This document shows positions 1 through 6,889 of a stretch of DNA of 10,019 bases, piece by piece (position 1 is the first letter of the stretch; the number at the start of each line of letters is the position of its first letter). The notes below the pieces were generated by a model. That model was not told the origin of the DNA, searched no databases, and saw nothing but the letters and a program-made list of their open reading frames with translations. This DNA is from Bacillota bacterium (GTDB taxonomy: Bacteria; Bacillota; Bacilli; Lactobacillales; Aerococcaceae): positions 1 to 10,019 of the forward strand of contig JAEZWY010000179.1 in the NCBI GenBank assembly GCA_023442905.1. The letters are read 5' to 3'. The position numbers and the translations under genes were made by a program.

Positions 1-1
1 G

Positions 2-1282
2 TTAAGTAAACAAGGGCTGGTCAATTTTTCAGTCATCCATATCAACCATCAGTTACGCAAAGAATCGGATACTGAACAAGATATGGTTGTTGCTTATTGC
101 GAGGATCGAGGTATTCCTATTCAAGTGGTCGCTTGGGACCATGATGATCCGGAAAATCCCAATCGGTCGGAATTGGCGGCACGCGAATTCCGCTATGCAG
201 TATTTCAGCGCATGATGGTCTTGAATAAGGCGCCGTTTTTAGTCACTGCCCACCACCAAAATGACCAAGCAGAAACAGTATTGATGCGGTTAGTCCATGG
301 TGGCCGTTTGAAGAGTATTGCCGGTATTCATCCCTATCGCCCAATTCAATTGGATAAGGGGTTGCAGTCGGGCTATGTCCTCCGCCCCATGTTGACCATT
401 GAAAAAGCGGATTTATATGACTATGCAGCTTTGTATGATTTACCTTTTAGCGAGGACCAATCTAATCAAGATTTAGCCTATACCCGCAACCGCTTTAGAC
501 AAACATATATACCGGAATTGGAGGTGGAAGATGGCGCCTTAGTTGATCATCTGGGTGACTTTGCCATGGCTGCTCAAGCGACCAGCCGGTTTGCAGATGC
601 ATATATGGACCAGATTTTACAAGCTGTTATGGTAAAAAAAGATGATGCTTGGCAAGTTGATTTGGCGGCTATTGCTGGCTATGATTTTTCAGAGCAAGTC
701 TTGTTGTGGCAGCGTTTGTTTGACCGGACGAAGATTGCTGACTTCGCCGCCTTCAGTCAAGAGGGTTTTAAGCGGATGGTGGCTTTCTTACAGCGCGATA
801 ATGGGCAAGCTGAGTGGCGGTTGCCGGGAGGCTACCGCTTAGTCAAGGTGTATGATACGGCTTATATTCTGCCTGGTGGCCGGTCAGATTTTTTGGCTAG
901 TGATAATAGCGGGAAAAGGGCTGAGCAGACTTTAAGCTGGCAGGACTGGGTGACAGTAGGCGACCAGGTCAAGCTAGGTTGGTTTGACGAAGACCAAGCG
1001 GCTGAGTTCTTGGGCCAAGGAGCTGTCTTATTGGCTACTGTGGGTGCTGATGCTAGCTTGACGGTGCGCGATCGCCGTCCCGGAGATTTTATCCGGCTGT
1101 CCAACGGTCATAGACAAAAGCTGAACCGCTTTTTAATCAACGAAAAAGTCCCGTCTGGTATCCGAGATGACCTGTTTGTGTTAGCGGATAGCCAGCAAGA
1201 GGTGTGGGGCCTCTTTTTCAAGGGAGAGGTCTTATATGGTAATCGAACGGGTTCGGGGTCTAAAGTATTGGTAAATTTTTAG
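2..1282 (+). CDS. tilS: tRNA(Ile)-lysidine synthase, 5'-truncated by window edge
   Basis: The enzyme joins lysine to C34 of the CAU-anticodon tRNA(Ile), using ATP, so that the tRNA reads AUA; it acts in the cytoplasm and is normally essential. The open frame runs from base 2 without a start: codons before the ATG at 83 already encode family sequence (HINHQLR), so that ATG is internal. The ATP-binding SGGxDS loop must lie just upstream of the window. Visible family blocks are AREFRY, the HHQNDQAETVLMRL block (visible residues about 84-97), a RPML segment, and the C-terminal TilS domain with VRDRRPGDFIRLS near bases 1064-1102. About 426 residues are visible, which fits a 430-470 aa family missing only its first few dozen residues. 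It precedes hpt, the usual partner in Bacillota. Its codons look less AT-rich and less optimised than those of ftsH or the ribosomal genes. Confidence 0.95.
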   Translation, partial: LSKQGLVNFSVIHINHQLRKESDTEQDMVVAYCEDRGIPIQVVAWDHDDPENPNRSELAAREFRYAVFQRMMVLNKAPFLVTAHHQNDQAETVLMRLVHGGRLKSIAGIHPYRPIQLDKGLQSGYVLRPMLTIEKADLYDYAALYDLPFSEDQSNQDLAYTRNRFRQTYIPELEVEDGALVDHLGDFAMAAQATSRFADAYMDQILQAVMVKKDDAWQVDLAAIAGYDFSEQVLLWQRLFDRTKIADFAAFSQEGFKRMVAFLQRDNGQAEWRLPGGYRLVKVYDTAYILPGGRSDFLASDNSGKRAEQTLSWQDWVTVGDQVKLGWFDEDQAAEFLGQGAVLLATVGADASLTVRDRRPGDFIRLSNGHRQKLNRFLINEKVPSGIRDDLFVLADSQQEVWGLFFKGEVLYGNRTGSGSKVLVNF

Positions 1283-1300
1283 GGGTTTTTGACGTAATTG

Positions 1301-1329
1301 TTGGAGAATAATGTTAAGATTGATATAAT
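1301..1329 (+). promoter_or_regulatory. candidate distal promoter of hpt (extended -10)
   Basis: A TGATATAAT extended -10 (1321-1329, perfect TATAAT) lies 17 bp after a poor -35 (TTGGAG, 1301-1306). It would start transcription near 1336 and give hpt a leader of about 140 nt. The quality of the extended -10 is the main support. Confidence 0.5.
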
Positions 1330-1407
1330 ACTTTTCGCTTACTGAATGATTTTAGGGTAGTTTTTCTGCGCTAGGATGACCAGATTAGGGTGAGTAGTCT
1401 GAAATAA

Positions 1408-1437
1408 TTGCTATTAAATCGGGTTATTTGCTAAAAT
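1408..1437 (+). promoter_or_regulatory. candidate proximal promoter of hpt (extended -10)
   Basis: TTGCTA (1408-1413), an 18 bp spacer and TAAAAT (1432-1437) preceded by TGC form an extended -10 type promoter about 40 bp upstream of the hpt start. A small hairpin (CAGATTA / TAGTCTG, 1381-1401, one wobble pair) sits between this and the distal candidate; it has no T-run and no assigned role. Confidence 0.45.
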
Positions 1438-1477
1438 AATCTAGAATTATGTGAAATGAAATGTGGAGGATATAGGC

Positions 1478-2029
1478 ATGCATAAAGATGTAGAGGAAAT
1501 TTTAGTTTCGACTGAGGAAATTGCGGAACGGATTCAAGGGTTAGGCGAGGAGTTAACTGCTGAGTATCAAGATAAGAACCCAATTGTGGTTGGTATTTTG
1601 AAAGGGTCTATTCCATTTATGGCCGACTTGATTCGTGCGATGGATGTTAAATTACAAATTGACTTTATGGATATTTCAAGTTACGGCGGTGGCGTTGAGT
1701 CATCAGGTCAGGTGAAGATTTTGAAGGATTTAGACGCTGATGTGTCTGGTCGTCACGTGATTATTGTTGAGGATATTGTAGATACTGGCAATACTTTGGC
1801 GAAGATTCATGACTTATTCCAACACCGTAAGGCGGCAAGTGTAAAGGTTGTGACTTTATTGAATAAACCTGAACGCCGTACAGCGGATGTTTCTGTGGAT
1901 TATGTAGGGTTCACAATTCCGGATAAATTTGTGATTGGTTACGGTATGGACTTTGATGAAGACTATCGTCAATTACCGTATATTGGTATTTTAAAGCCTA
2001 GTGTTTACGCACATTTATTCCATAAATAG
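1478..2029 (+). CDS. hpt: hypoxanthine phosphoribosyltransferase
   Basis: The enzyme converts hypoxanthine (and usually guanine) plus PRPP to IMP or GMP in cytoplasmic purine salvage. The 183 aa product matches the family length of about 180. Residues 41-44 (LKGS) form the pyrophosphate-binding loop, residues 95-107 (IIVEDIVDTGNTL) are the PRPP signature with the acidic pair E98-D99, and FVIGYGMDFDEDYR (151-164) is the conserved C-terminal nucleobase/magnesium region. The ATG at 1478 is chosen because GGAGG (1465-1469) stands 8 bp before it; an in-frame GTG at 1463 overlaps that ribosome binding site and would add five non-family residues. In B. subtilis and relatives tilS-hpt-ftsH are neighbours, and the same order holds here, though a 195 bp gap with its own promoter candidates separates hpt from tilS. 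The 70 bp to ftsH suggests co-transcription with it. Confidence 0.97.
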   Translation: MHKDVEEILVSTEEIAERIQGLGEELTAEYQDKNPIVVGILKGSIPFMADLIRAMDVKLQIDFMDISSYGGGVESSGQVKILKDLDADVSGRHVIIVEDIVDTGNTLAKIHDLFQHRKAASVKVVTLLNKPERRTADVSVDYVGFTIPDKFVIGYGMDFDEDYRQLPYIGILKPSVYAHLFHK

Positions 2030-2050
2030 CGAGAAATAATTTATTATTTT

Positions 2051-2079
2051 TTGATTCCACTGGCTACTTTTAGAACAAT
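2051..2079 (+). promoter_or_regulatory. weak candidate promoter upstream of ftsH
   Basis: TTGATT (2051-2056), a 17 bp spacer and AACAAT (2074-2079) are a low-scoring promoter in the 70 bp between hpt and ftsH. No CtsR or CIRCE heat-shock operator is visible there. Read-through from hpt remains the simpler source of ftsH transcript. Confidence 0.25.
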
Positions 2080-2099
2080 AATTAGAATGGGGAAAATGA

Positions 2100-4271
2100 A
2101 TGCAACAAAAGAGACCTAACAGACCAAATAGAAACACCTTCATTAGAAGTGGTTTGCTGTGGCTGATTTTGTTCTTTGCTTTGATGGCATTGGTACGATC
2201 ATTAACAAGTGATTCTACTGGTGGTTCCACTGAAGAATTGACACAATCAGAATTCATTCAAACACTTTCTGATGGGGACGTAGATAGTTTCTCTATCCAA
2301 TCCAACGCTGGGGCTTACCAAATCCGTGGTGCTTATAAGGGTTCGGATGAGGAATCGAGTGAATCATCATCTTCAACGAGTGATGGGATTCCAATTTTCC
2401 AAGATTTACAACAAAGTTCAGCTTCTGAGTTTGTTGTAAACGTGTTGCCTAATGATAATACCATCGCAACGATTACAGATGCAGCAACATCAACCAATAC
2501 AGAAATGACTACTTTAGAAGAAGATCAGTCTGGTATGTGGTTGAGCTTATTATTTACTGCTGTACCGATTATTTTCTTCGTTGTGATTATGTACATGATG
2601 TTCAGTCAAAGCCAAGGTGGCGGTCGCAACAACCCGATGTCTATGGGTAAATCGAAGGCTGTTGATCAATCGAAAAAAGAAGTGAAAGTACGTTTTTCTG
2701 ATGTCGCTGGTGCGGATGAAGAGAAACAAGAGTTAGTTGAAGTGGTGGACTTCATGAAAGATCCACGTAAATTCCAAGCACTGGGTGCCCGCATTCCAAA
2801 AGGTGTGCTTTTAGAGGGCCCTCCTGGTACTGGTAAGACTTTACTTGCTAAAGCTGTAGCTGGTGAAGCTGGCGTACCTTTCTACTCAATCTCAGGTTCT
2901 GAGTTCGTAGAGATGTTTGTTGGTGTTGGTGCTTCTCGTGTCCGTGATTTATTTGAAAATGCGAAGAAGAGTGCACCTTCAATTATCTTTATTGATGAAA
3001 TCGATGCTGTAGGTCGCCGTCGTGGTGCTGGTCCAGGATCAGGCCATGATGAGCGTGAGCAAACATTAAACCAATTATTGGTTGAGATGGATGGTTTCTC
3101 TGAAAAAGATAATGTCATTGTGATAGCTGCAACTAACCGTTCAGATGTCTTGGATCCAGCCTTATTACGTCCTGGTCGTTTTGACAGACAGGTATTGGTT
3201 GGTCGTCCAGATGTTAAAGGACGTGAAGCAATCTTGAAAGTACATGCCCGTAATAAGCCATTTGGCCCAGGGGTAGACTTGAAAGTTCTTGCTCAGCAAA
3301 CGCCAGGCTTTACTGGTGCGGAACTTGAAAACTTATTAAACGAAGCTGCTCTAGTAGCCGCTCGTGTAGATAAGCAACAAATTGATATGATCGATATTGA
3401 TGAAGCACAAGACCGTGTAATTGCGGGTCCAGCTAAGAAAGACCGTGTTATTTCTAAGACAGAACGTCGCATGGTTGCTTACCACGAAGCAGGACATACC
3501 ATTGCTGGTTTAGTGCTAAGCGATGCACGTGTGGTACATAAAGTAACGATTGTACCGCGTGGTAAAGCTGGTGGCTATGCCATTATGCTTCCTCGTGAAG
3601 ACCAAAACCTATACACAACTAAAGACTTGCGTGAACAAGTTATTGGTTTACTAGGTGGACGTGCTGCTGAGCAACTCGTCTTTAATACACAAACTTCTGG
3701 TGCTTCTAATGACTTTGAACAAGCAACTGGTATTGTTCGTGCAATGATTACTGAATATGGTATGAGCGCGGTTCTTGGACCAATTTCATACGAAGGTAAC
3801 CACTCAATGCGTGGAGCTGCTACTGGTTATGCACAAAATAAATCTTATTCTGAACGTACTGCTGGTCAAATTGATGATGAAGTACGCAAGTTTATGGATG
3901 AGTGCTTGGAAGAAGCAGAAAGTATTTTAGCTGCTCACCGTGATCAATTAGATGTGATTGCTGAGAAATTACTAGAACTTGAAACGTTAGATGAACGTAC
4001 AATTCGCACATTATTTGAAACAGGTGAAATGCCTGAACCACTTGATGGTGAAGAGGAACGTGAATCAGAAGCGAAATCTTTTGAAGAAGTTAAAAAAGAC
4101 CTACAACGTGGTGCTGAACACCGTCAATTACGTAATGGTGACTGGTCTGAGGAAACAACTTCAGAAGAACAAACAGAAGCTGCAGATGATGTAAATGATG
4201 ATTCTGATGATGACGATAACGATGATCATCAAAATCCTCAAGGTCGTAATGCACATATCAATCAAGATTAA
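2100..4271 (+). CDS. ftsH: ATP-dependent zinc metalloprotease FtsH
   Basis: This is the membrane-anchored AAA+ hexameric protease that extracts and degrades misfolded membrane proteins and short-lived regulators. The 723 residues hold every expected part: transmembrane helix 1 (about 17-35), an extracytoplasmic domain (about 36-145) with a serine/glutamate-rich stretch at 82-95, transmembrane helix 2 (about 147-168), Walker A GPPGTGKT (240-247), pore motif FVGVG (273-277), Walker B IIFIDEID (295-302), the second region of homology with arginine fingers R357/R360, the zinc site HEAGH (462-466) and the third zinc ligand D538. After residue 640 comes a long acidic tail ending in an Asp run (about 696-709), a variable region in the family. 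GGGGA (2089-2093) precedes the ATG by 6 bp; the overlapping ATG at 2096 hits a stop after a few codons. coaX, present after ftsH in B. subtilis, is absent. A terminator follows. Confidence 0.98.
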   Translation: MQQKRPNRPNRNTFIRSGLLWLILFFALMALVRSLTSDSTGGSTEELTQSEFIQTLSDGDVDSFSIQSNAGAYQIRGAYKGSDEESSESSSSTSDGIPIFQDLQQSSASEFVVNVLPNDNTIATITDAATSTNTEMTTLEEDQSGMWLSLLFTAVPIIFFVVIMYMMFSQSQGGGRNNPMSMGKSKAVDQSKKEVKVRFSDVAGADEEKQELVEVVDFMKDPRKFQALGARIPKGVLLEGPPGTGKTLLAKAVAGEAGVPFYSISGSEFVEMFVGVGASRVRDLFENAKKSAPSIIFIDEIDAVGRRRGAGPGSGHDEREQTLNQLLVEMDGFSEKDNVIVIAATNRSDVLDPALLRPGRFDRQVLVGRPDVKGREAILKVHARNKPFGPGVDLKVLAQQTPGFTGAELENLLNEAALVAARVDKQQIDMIDIDEAQDRVIAGPAKKDRVISKTERRMVAYHEAGHTIAGLVLSDARVVHKVTIVPRGKAGGYAIMLPREDQNLYTTKDLREQVIGLLGGRAAEQLVFNTQTSGASNDFEQATGIVRAMITEYGMSAVLGPISYEGNHSMRGAATGYAQNKSYSERTAGQIDDEVRKFMDECLEEAESILAAHRDQLDVIAEKLLELETLDERTIRTLFETGEMPEPLDGEEERESEAKSFEEVKKDLQRGAEHRQLRNGDWSEETTSEEQTEAADDVNDDSDDDDNDDHQNPQGRNAHINQD

Positions 4272-4324
4272 GTAATCGCTGTGTACTTTGGTATACATTA
4301 GCATGCTTTCAATTGATGTAATTT

Positions 4325-4359
4325 AGAACCTCCGATGTTGAATATCATCGGGGGTTTTT
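4325..4359 (+). terminator. intrinsic terminator after ftsH
   Basis: AACCTCCGATG (4327-4337) pairs with CATCGGGGGTT (4346-4356) with one G-U wobble, an 8 nt loop and T-run 4355-4359. It ends the hpt-ftsH transcription unit. The rest of the 218 bp ftsH-hslO gap holds the hslO promoter and a leader hairpin. Confidence 0.85.
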
Positions 4360-4396
4360 CAATCCTTATATGTTGTACTTTTTTTAAATGAATATA

Positions 4397-4426
4397 TTTT
4401 CACTGTTTAGAAAATTAGGTTAGAAT
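4397..4426 (+). promoter_or_regulatory. candidate promoter of hslO
   Basis: TTTTCA (4397-4402), an 18 bp spacer and TAGAAT (4421-4426) lie after the ftsH terminator, so hslO needs a promoter here. The -35 is only partly consensus (4 of 6). No CtsR or CIRCE box is visible. Confidence 0.45.
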
Positions 4427-4454
4427 GGTAGATGAATAAGCGACAAGCGAATAA

Positions 4455-4472
4455 TGCGTGCAAGGGCACGTA
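4455..4472 (+). other. leader hairpin just upstream of the hslO ribosome binding site
   Basis: TGCGTGC (4455-4461) pairs with GCACGTA (4466-4472) around the loop AAGG; the inner five pairs are perfect and GC-rich. It stops 5 bp before the GGAG at 4478 and does not cover it. It may protect the 5' end or tune initiation; no function is shown. Confidence 0.4.
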
Positions 4473-4489
4473 GTAATGGAGTGAAGTAA

Positions 4490-5365
4490 ATGACAGATAA
4501 ATTAATTAAGGCAGTAGCCTTCGATGGAGAAGTACGTATCACAGCTGTAGACGCTACAGGTGTTGTACAAGAGGCACAAGCAAAGCATGATACTTGGTCT
4601 GCTTCAACAGCAGCACTAGGACGCACCTTAGTAGGGACATTGATGATGGGATCAGATATTAAAGATGACGCCAAAATCACTGTACAAATTAATGGGCATG
4701 GTCCAGCTGGTAAATTGGTGGCAGTTGCAGATGGTCAAGGCAATGTGAAAGGCTATATTCAACAGCCACATATTAGTCTAGATCCAAATGACAAAGGTAA
4801 AATTGATGTACGTGGAGCTGTTGGAACGGAAGGACTTTTTACCGTAACAAAAGACTTAGGTTTAAAAGAGCCTTTCTCAGGGCAAGTGCCAATCGTTTCT
4901 GGTGAAATTGCAGAAGACTTCACTTACTATCTAGCCTATTCTGAACAAACACCATCAGCTGTTGGCTTAGGTGTCTTAGTAAATACAGATGAAACAGTGA
5001 TAAATGCTGGTGGGTGGATGATCCAACTGATGCCAGGCGTAACTGAAGCATCGATTGAGGCAGTTGAAAAGGCAGTAGCTGAAACACCACAAGTAACAGA
5101 ACTATTATCAGACGGCTTAACAGCTAAAGATATGATTAATCGTTTATTAGGTGAAGAAAATGTTAAATTCTTAGATGAACGTGACGTTCAATTCCACTGT
5201 GATTGTAATAAAGACCGCTTTGCAGCCGGTTTAGCTACCTTAGCTAAAGAGGAAATTACAGCGATGATTGAAGAAGATGGTGGTGCAGAAGTGGTTTGTC
5301 AATTCTGTAATAAGCGCTATCAATTCACGACTGAAGACTTAAAAGCGATTGAAGACCAAGCTTAA
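4490..5365 (+). CDS. hslO: redox-regulated molecular chaperone Hsp33
   Basis: Hsp33 is a cytoplasmic holdase switched on by oxidative unfolding: under reducing conditions four cysteines bind zinc, while oxidants such as hypochlorite or peroxide plus heat form disulfides, release the zinc and expose the client-binding surface. The product has 291 residues, the normal family length. The N-terminal substrate domain includes the family-like WSASTAALGRTLVGTLMMG block (36-54). The C-terminal switch has C237-x-C239 and C270-xx-C273, a complete CXC/CXXC zinc site, so the protein should be redox-active. GGAG (4478-4481) precedes the ATG by 8 bp. The gene starts a new unit after the ftsH terminator. 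No terminator separates it from the cysteine-synthase-like gene 76 bp downstream, so transcripts may read through. In B. subtilis hslO also lies between ftsH and cysK. Confidence 0.97.
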   Translation: MTDKLIKAVAFDGEVRITAVDATGVVQEAQAKHDTWSASTAALGRTLVGTLMMGSDIKDDAKITVQINGHGPAGKLVAVADGQGNVKGYIQQPHISLDPNDKGKIDVRGAVGTEGLFTVTKDLGLKEPFSGQVPIVSGEIAEDFTYYLAYSEQTPSAVGLGVLVNTDETVINAGGWMIQLMPGVTEASIEAVEKAVAETPQVTELLSDGLTAKDMINRLLGEENVKFLDERDVQFHCDCNKDRFAAGLATLAKEEITAMIEEDGGAEVVCQFCNKRYQFTTEDLKAIEDQA

Positions 5366-5375
5366 GGATCGGATT

Positions 5376-5384
5376 TGCTATAAT
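5376..5384 (+). promoter_or_regulatory. extended -10 promoter of the cysteine-synthase-like gene
   Basis: TGCTATAAT is a perfect extended -10, 11 bp after the hslO stop. No matching -35 is seen at 16-18 bp (the end of hslO lies there), so it would rely on the TG extension. Predicted start is near 5391, giving a leader of about 50 nt. Confidence 0.55.
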
Positions 5385-5441
5385 AAAGATATTCAACCAG
5401 ACTACGAAAATCATTTTACAGAGAAAGGTTTGAGCTAGAAG

Positions 5442-6374
5442 ATGGAAGTTACAAATTATATGAGTCAATTAATTGGAGAAACGCCTCTACTAAAATTACA
5501 ACGATCAGTGCCCTATAAAGCCGCACAGGTATACGTGAAACTCGAAACAGCTAACCCAACTGGCTCAATCTATGACCGTGTTGCCCTAAATATGATTGAA
5601 GTAGCGGAAAATGAAGGTCGCTTACACGCTGGCCAACAAATCGTGGTTGCAACCACAGCTGAAGTTGCCGCCTCTTTCGCCTTACTGGGTGCCAGCAAAG
5701 GATATGATACAAAAGCCTTTGTGCCAGATACCGCTTCACAGCATGACTTGACAATTTTGCGGGCCTACGGAGCACAAGTGCAATTGGTAGCTGGCGATCA
5801 AGGTGTAGTAACGGCCATGACGCAAGCTCGAGCTTACGCTGAAGCAGGAAACCACTTATTTATTGATGTCTATGACGATGATTCGAATGCTATAGTCCAT
5901 GAAAAAACAACTGGACCAGAAATTATTGAAGCATTGAATGGTGCACCAGATGCTTTTGTCTCAACTATTGCAACTGGCGGTACCATGACAGGGATTGGTA
6001 ATGTCCTCAGACAAGAAAATAAAGATATTCAATTATATGCGGTAGAGGATAAGGCCGCTAAATTCCTGTCGGGAGAAGTGGCTAAACCAAGTGCTACTAC
6101 TGGATTTAATCCAGGTTTACTACCCTTAAATTTAGATACTACTCTATATGACAATATTGTAGCCATTGACCTAGCTAAAGCCAAAGAAACTAGTCGCTTA
6201 TTAGCGATTAATGAAGGCTTGTTGGTAGGCCCAGCGGGTGGAGCAGCTGTTGCAGCAGCCATAGCAGTGGCTAAAACCTTAGGACAAAATAAAAAAGTAG
6301 TTGCCCTAATACCTGACGATGGTAGACGGTTTGTGGCTGAAGGTAACTTCAACTTCAACGCGGCAAATAAATAA
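5442..6374 (+). CDS. cysteine-synthase-fold protein lacking the PLP lysine (probable pseudoenzyme)
   Basis: Length (310 aa) and scaffold match O-acetylserine sulfhydrylase (CysK): LIGETPLLKL (10-19), VKLETANPTGS (32-42), the HEKTTGPEI block (153-161), TGGTMTGIG (178-186), EGLLVG (258-263) and GAAVAAA (267-273). The catalytic positions are changed. In the SVKDR-type motif the Schiff-base lysine is Y44 (TAT at 5571-5573), giving GSIYDR. The TSGNTG substrate/PLP loop aligns with T71-TAEV-A76, losing the conserved Asn. The SSGAA serines that contact the PLP nitrogen align with P264-AGG-AA. Flanks stay in frame on both sides, so a frameshift is unlikely. PLP chemistry should be lost. No Cys and no Trp occur in the protein. 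The start is uncertain: AGAAAGG ends 13-14 bp before ATG 5442, and ATG 5460 is an alternative, but the N-terminus matches CysK length better from 5442. The gene occupies the usual cysK position after hslO, and the ArsR gene follows by 36 bp. A role as a binding or regulatory protein is inference. Confidence 0.85.
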   Translation: MEVTNYMSQLIGETPLLKLQRSVPYKAAQVYVKLETANPTGSIYDRVALNMIEVAENEGRLHAGQQIVVATTAEVAASFALLGASKGYDTKAFVPDTASQHDLTILRAYGAQVQLVAGDQGVVTAMTQARAYAEAGNHLFIDVYDDDSNAIVHEKTTGPEIIEALNGAPDAFVSTIATGGTMTGIGNVLRQENKDIQLYAVEDKAAKFLSGEVAKPSATTGFNPGLLPLNLDTTLYDNIVAIDLAKAKETSRLLAINEGLLVGPAGGAAVAAAIAVAKTLGQNKKVVALIPDDGRRFVAEGNFNFNAANK

Positions 6375-6410
6375 TGAATGGTAAATAATTAAGAGTGAAA
6401 GAAGGCTTTT

Positions 6411-6767
6411 ATGAAGGAAGCAGAAAAATATCTTGAGGACCAACAAGCACTTGTAGAGCCGGTTGCGCCTGAACAAATTCAACATTTAAGTAAAATGTTT
6501 AAAGCTCTGGGCGATCCAACAAGATTACGTATTTTATATTTATTGGGGAATGGGGAAATGATGGCCACTAAAATTTCAGAAGAATTAGGTCTGGAACAGT
6601 CTGCGGTTTCTCATCAATTAAAGAAGCTATTTGATTTACGTTTGGTAAAAAAACGTAAAGAAAGAAATACGGTCATTTATAGCCAAGCAGATAGTCATGT
6701 CCTACAAATATTAACGGATGCCTTCACTCATATAAAAGAAGAAGATGACTCAGAAATGGAAGGATAA
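6411..6767 (+). CDS. ArsR/SmtB-family metal-responsive repressor, zinc/cobalt type
   Basis: This 118 aa winged-helix DNA-binding protein has the family signature LGDPTRLRILYLL (33-45), a helix-turn-helix at about 50-75 with recognition helix EQSAVSHQLKKL (62-73), and a basic wing (about 77-92). The last helix carries D94-x-H96-x10-H107-x2-E110, exactly the spacing and ligand set of the alpha-5 zinc site of SmtB, and close to CzrA (which has His at the last position). There is no cysteine, so arsenic/cadmium thiolate sites are excluded. Members of this class release DNA when zinc or cobalt binds and usually control an efflux pump; none is encoded here. AAGAAGG stands 5 bp before the ATG. The 36 bp gap to the cysteine-synthase-like gene, with no promoter seen, implies co-transcription. 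Its target is unknown; an inverted repeat upstream of lysS is one candidate operator. Confidence 0.88.
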   Translation: MKEAEKYLEDQQALVEPVAPEQIQHLSKMFKALGDPTRLRILYLLGNGEMMATKISEELGLEQSAVSHQLKKLFDLRLVKKRKERNTVIYSQADSHVLQILTDAFTHIKEEDDSEMEG

Positions 6768-6782
6768 GCGAGTCCCGTCATA

Positions 6783-6804
6783 TTTAGGTTTTCAATAACC
6801 TGAA
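6783..6804. repeat. inverted repeat overlapping the lysS -35, candidate operator
   Basis: TTTAGGTT (6783-6790) and AACCTGAA (6797-6804) form an inverted repeat with a 6 bp centre; AGGTT/AACCT is perfect and one outer pair is G-U if read as RNA. It covers the TTTTCA -35 of the lysS promoter and lies 15 bp after the arsR stop. No T-run follows, so a terminator is unlikely. Confidence 0.4.
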
Positions 6805-6817
6805 AATTTGGTACAAT
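6789..6817 (+). promoter_or_regulatory. candidate promoter of lysS (extended -10)
   Basis: TTTTCA (6789-6794), a 17 bp spacer and TACAAT (6812-6817) preceded by TGG (extended -10). The predicted start is near 6824, leaving a leader of about 160 nt before lysS. Confidence 0.55.
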
Positions 6818-6889
6818 GCTTGTGTTTTCGTATTCTCATAGAGACTAGTAATTTTATCCGAAAAAAACATACGCTCATCGAAATAGTGC

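Noticed and set aside
83..85. ATG at 83 as the true start of tilS
   Set aside because: Family sequence (HINHQLR) is encoded in frame upstream of it and the essential ATP loop would be absent, so the gene begins outside the window.
2030..2099. CtsR or CIRCE heat-shock operator before ftsH (also looked for before hslO)
   Set aside because: No GGTCAAA tandem repeat or TTAGCACTC-N9-GAGTGCTAA palindrome is present in either upstream region.
4282..4297. TGTA...TACA element after ftsH as an operator
   Set aside because: Only the outer four bases mirror each other; the inner eight do not, so it is no better than chance.
5571..5573. Sequencing error or frameshift explaining the missing CysK lysine
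   Set aside because: The conserved residues on both sides stay in one frame (GSI-Y-DR), a lysine codon would need two base changes, and two other active-site motifs are changed independently.
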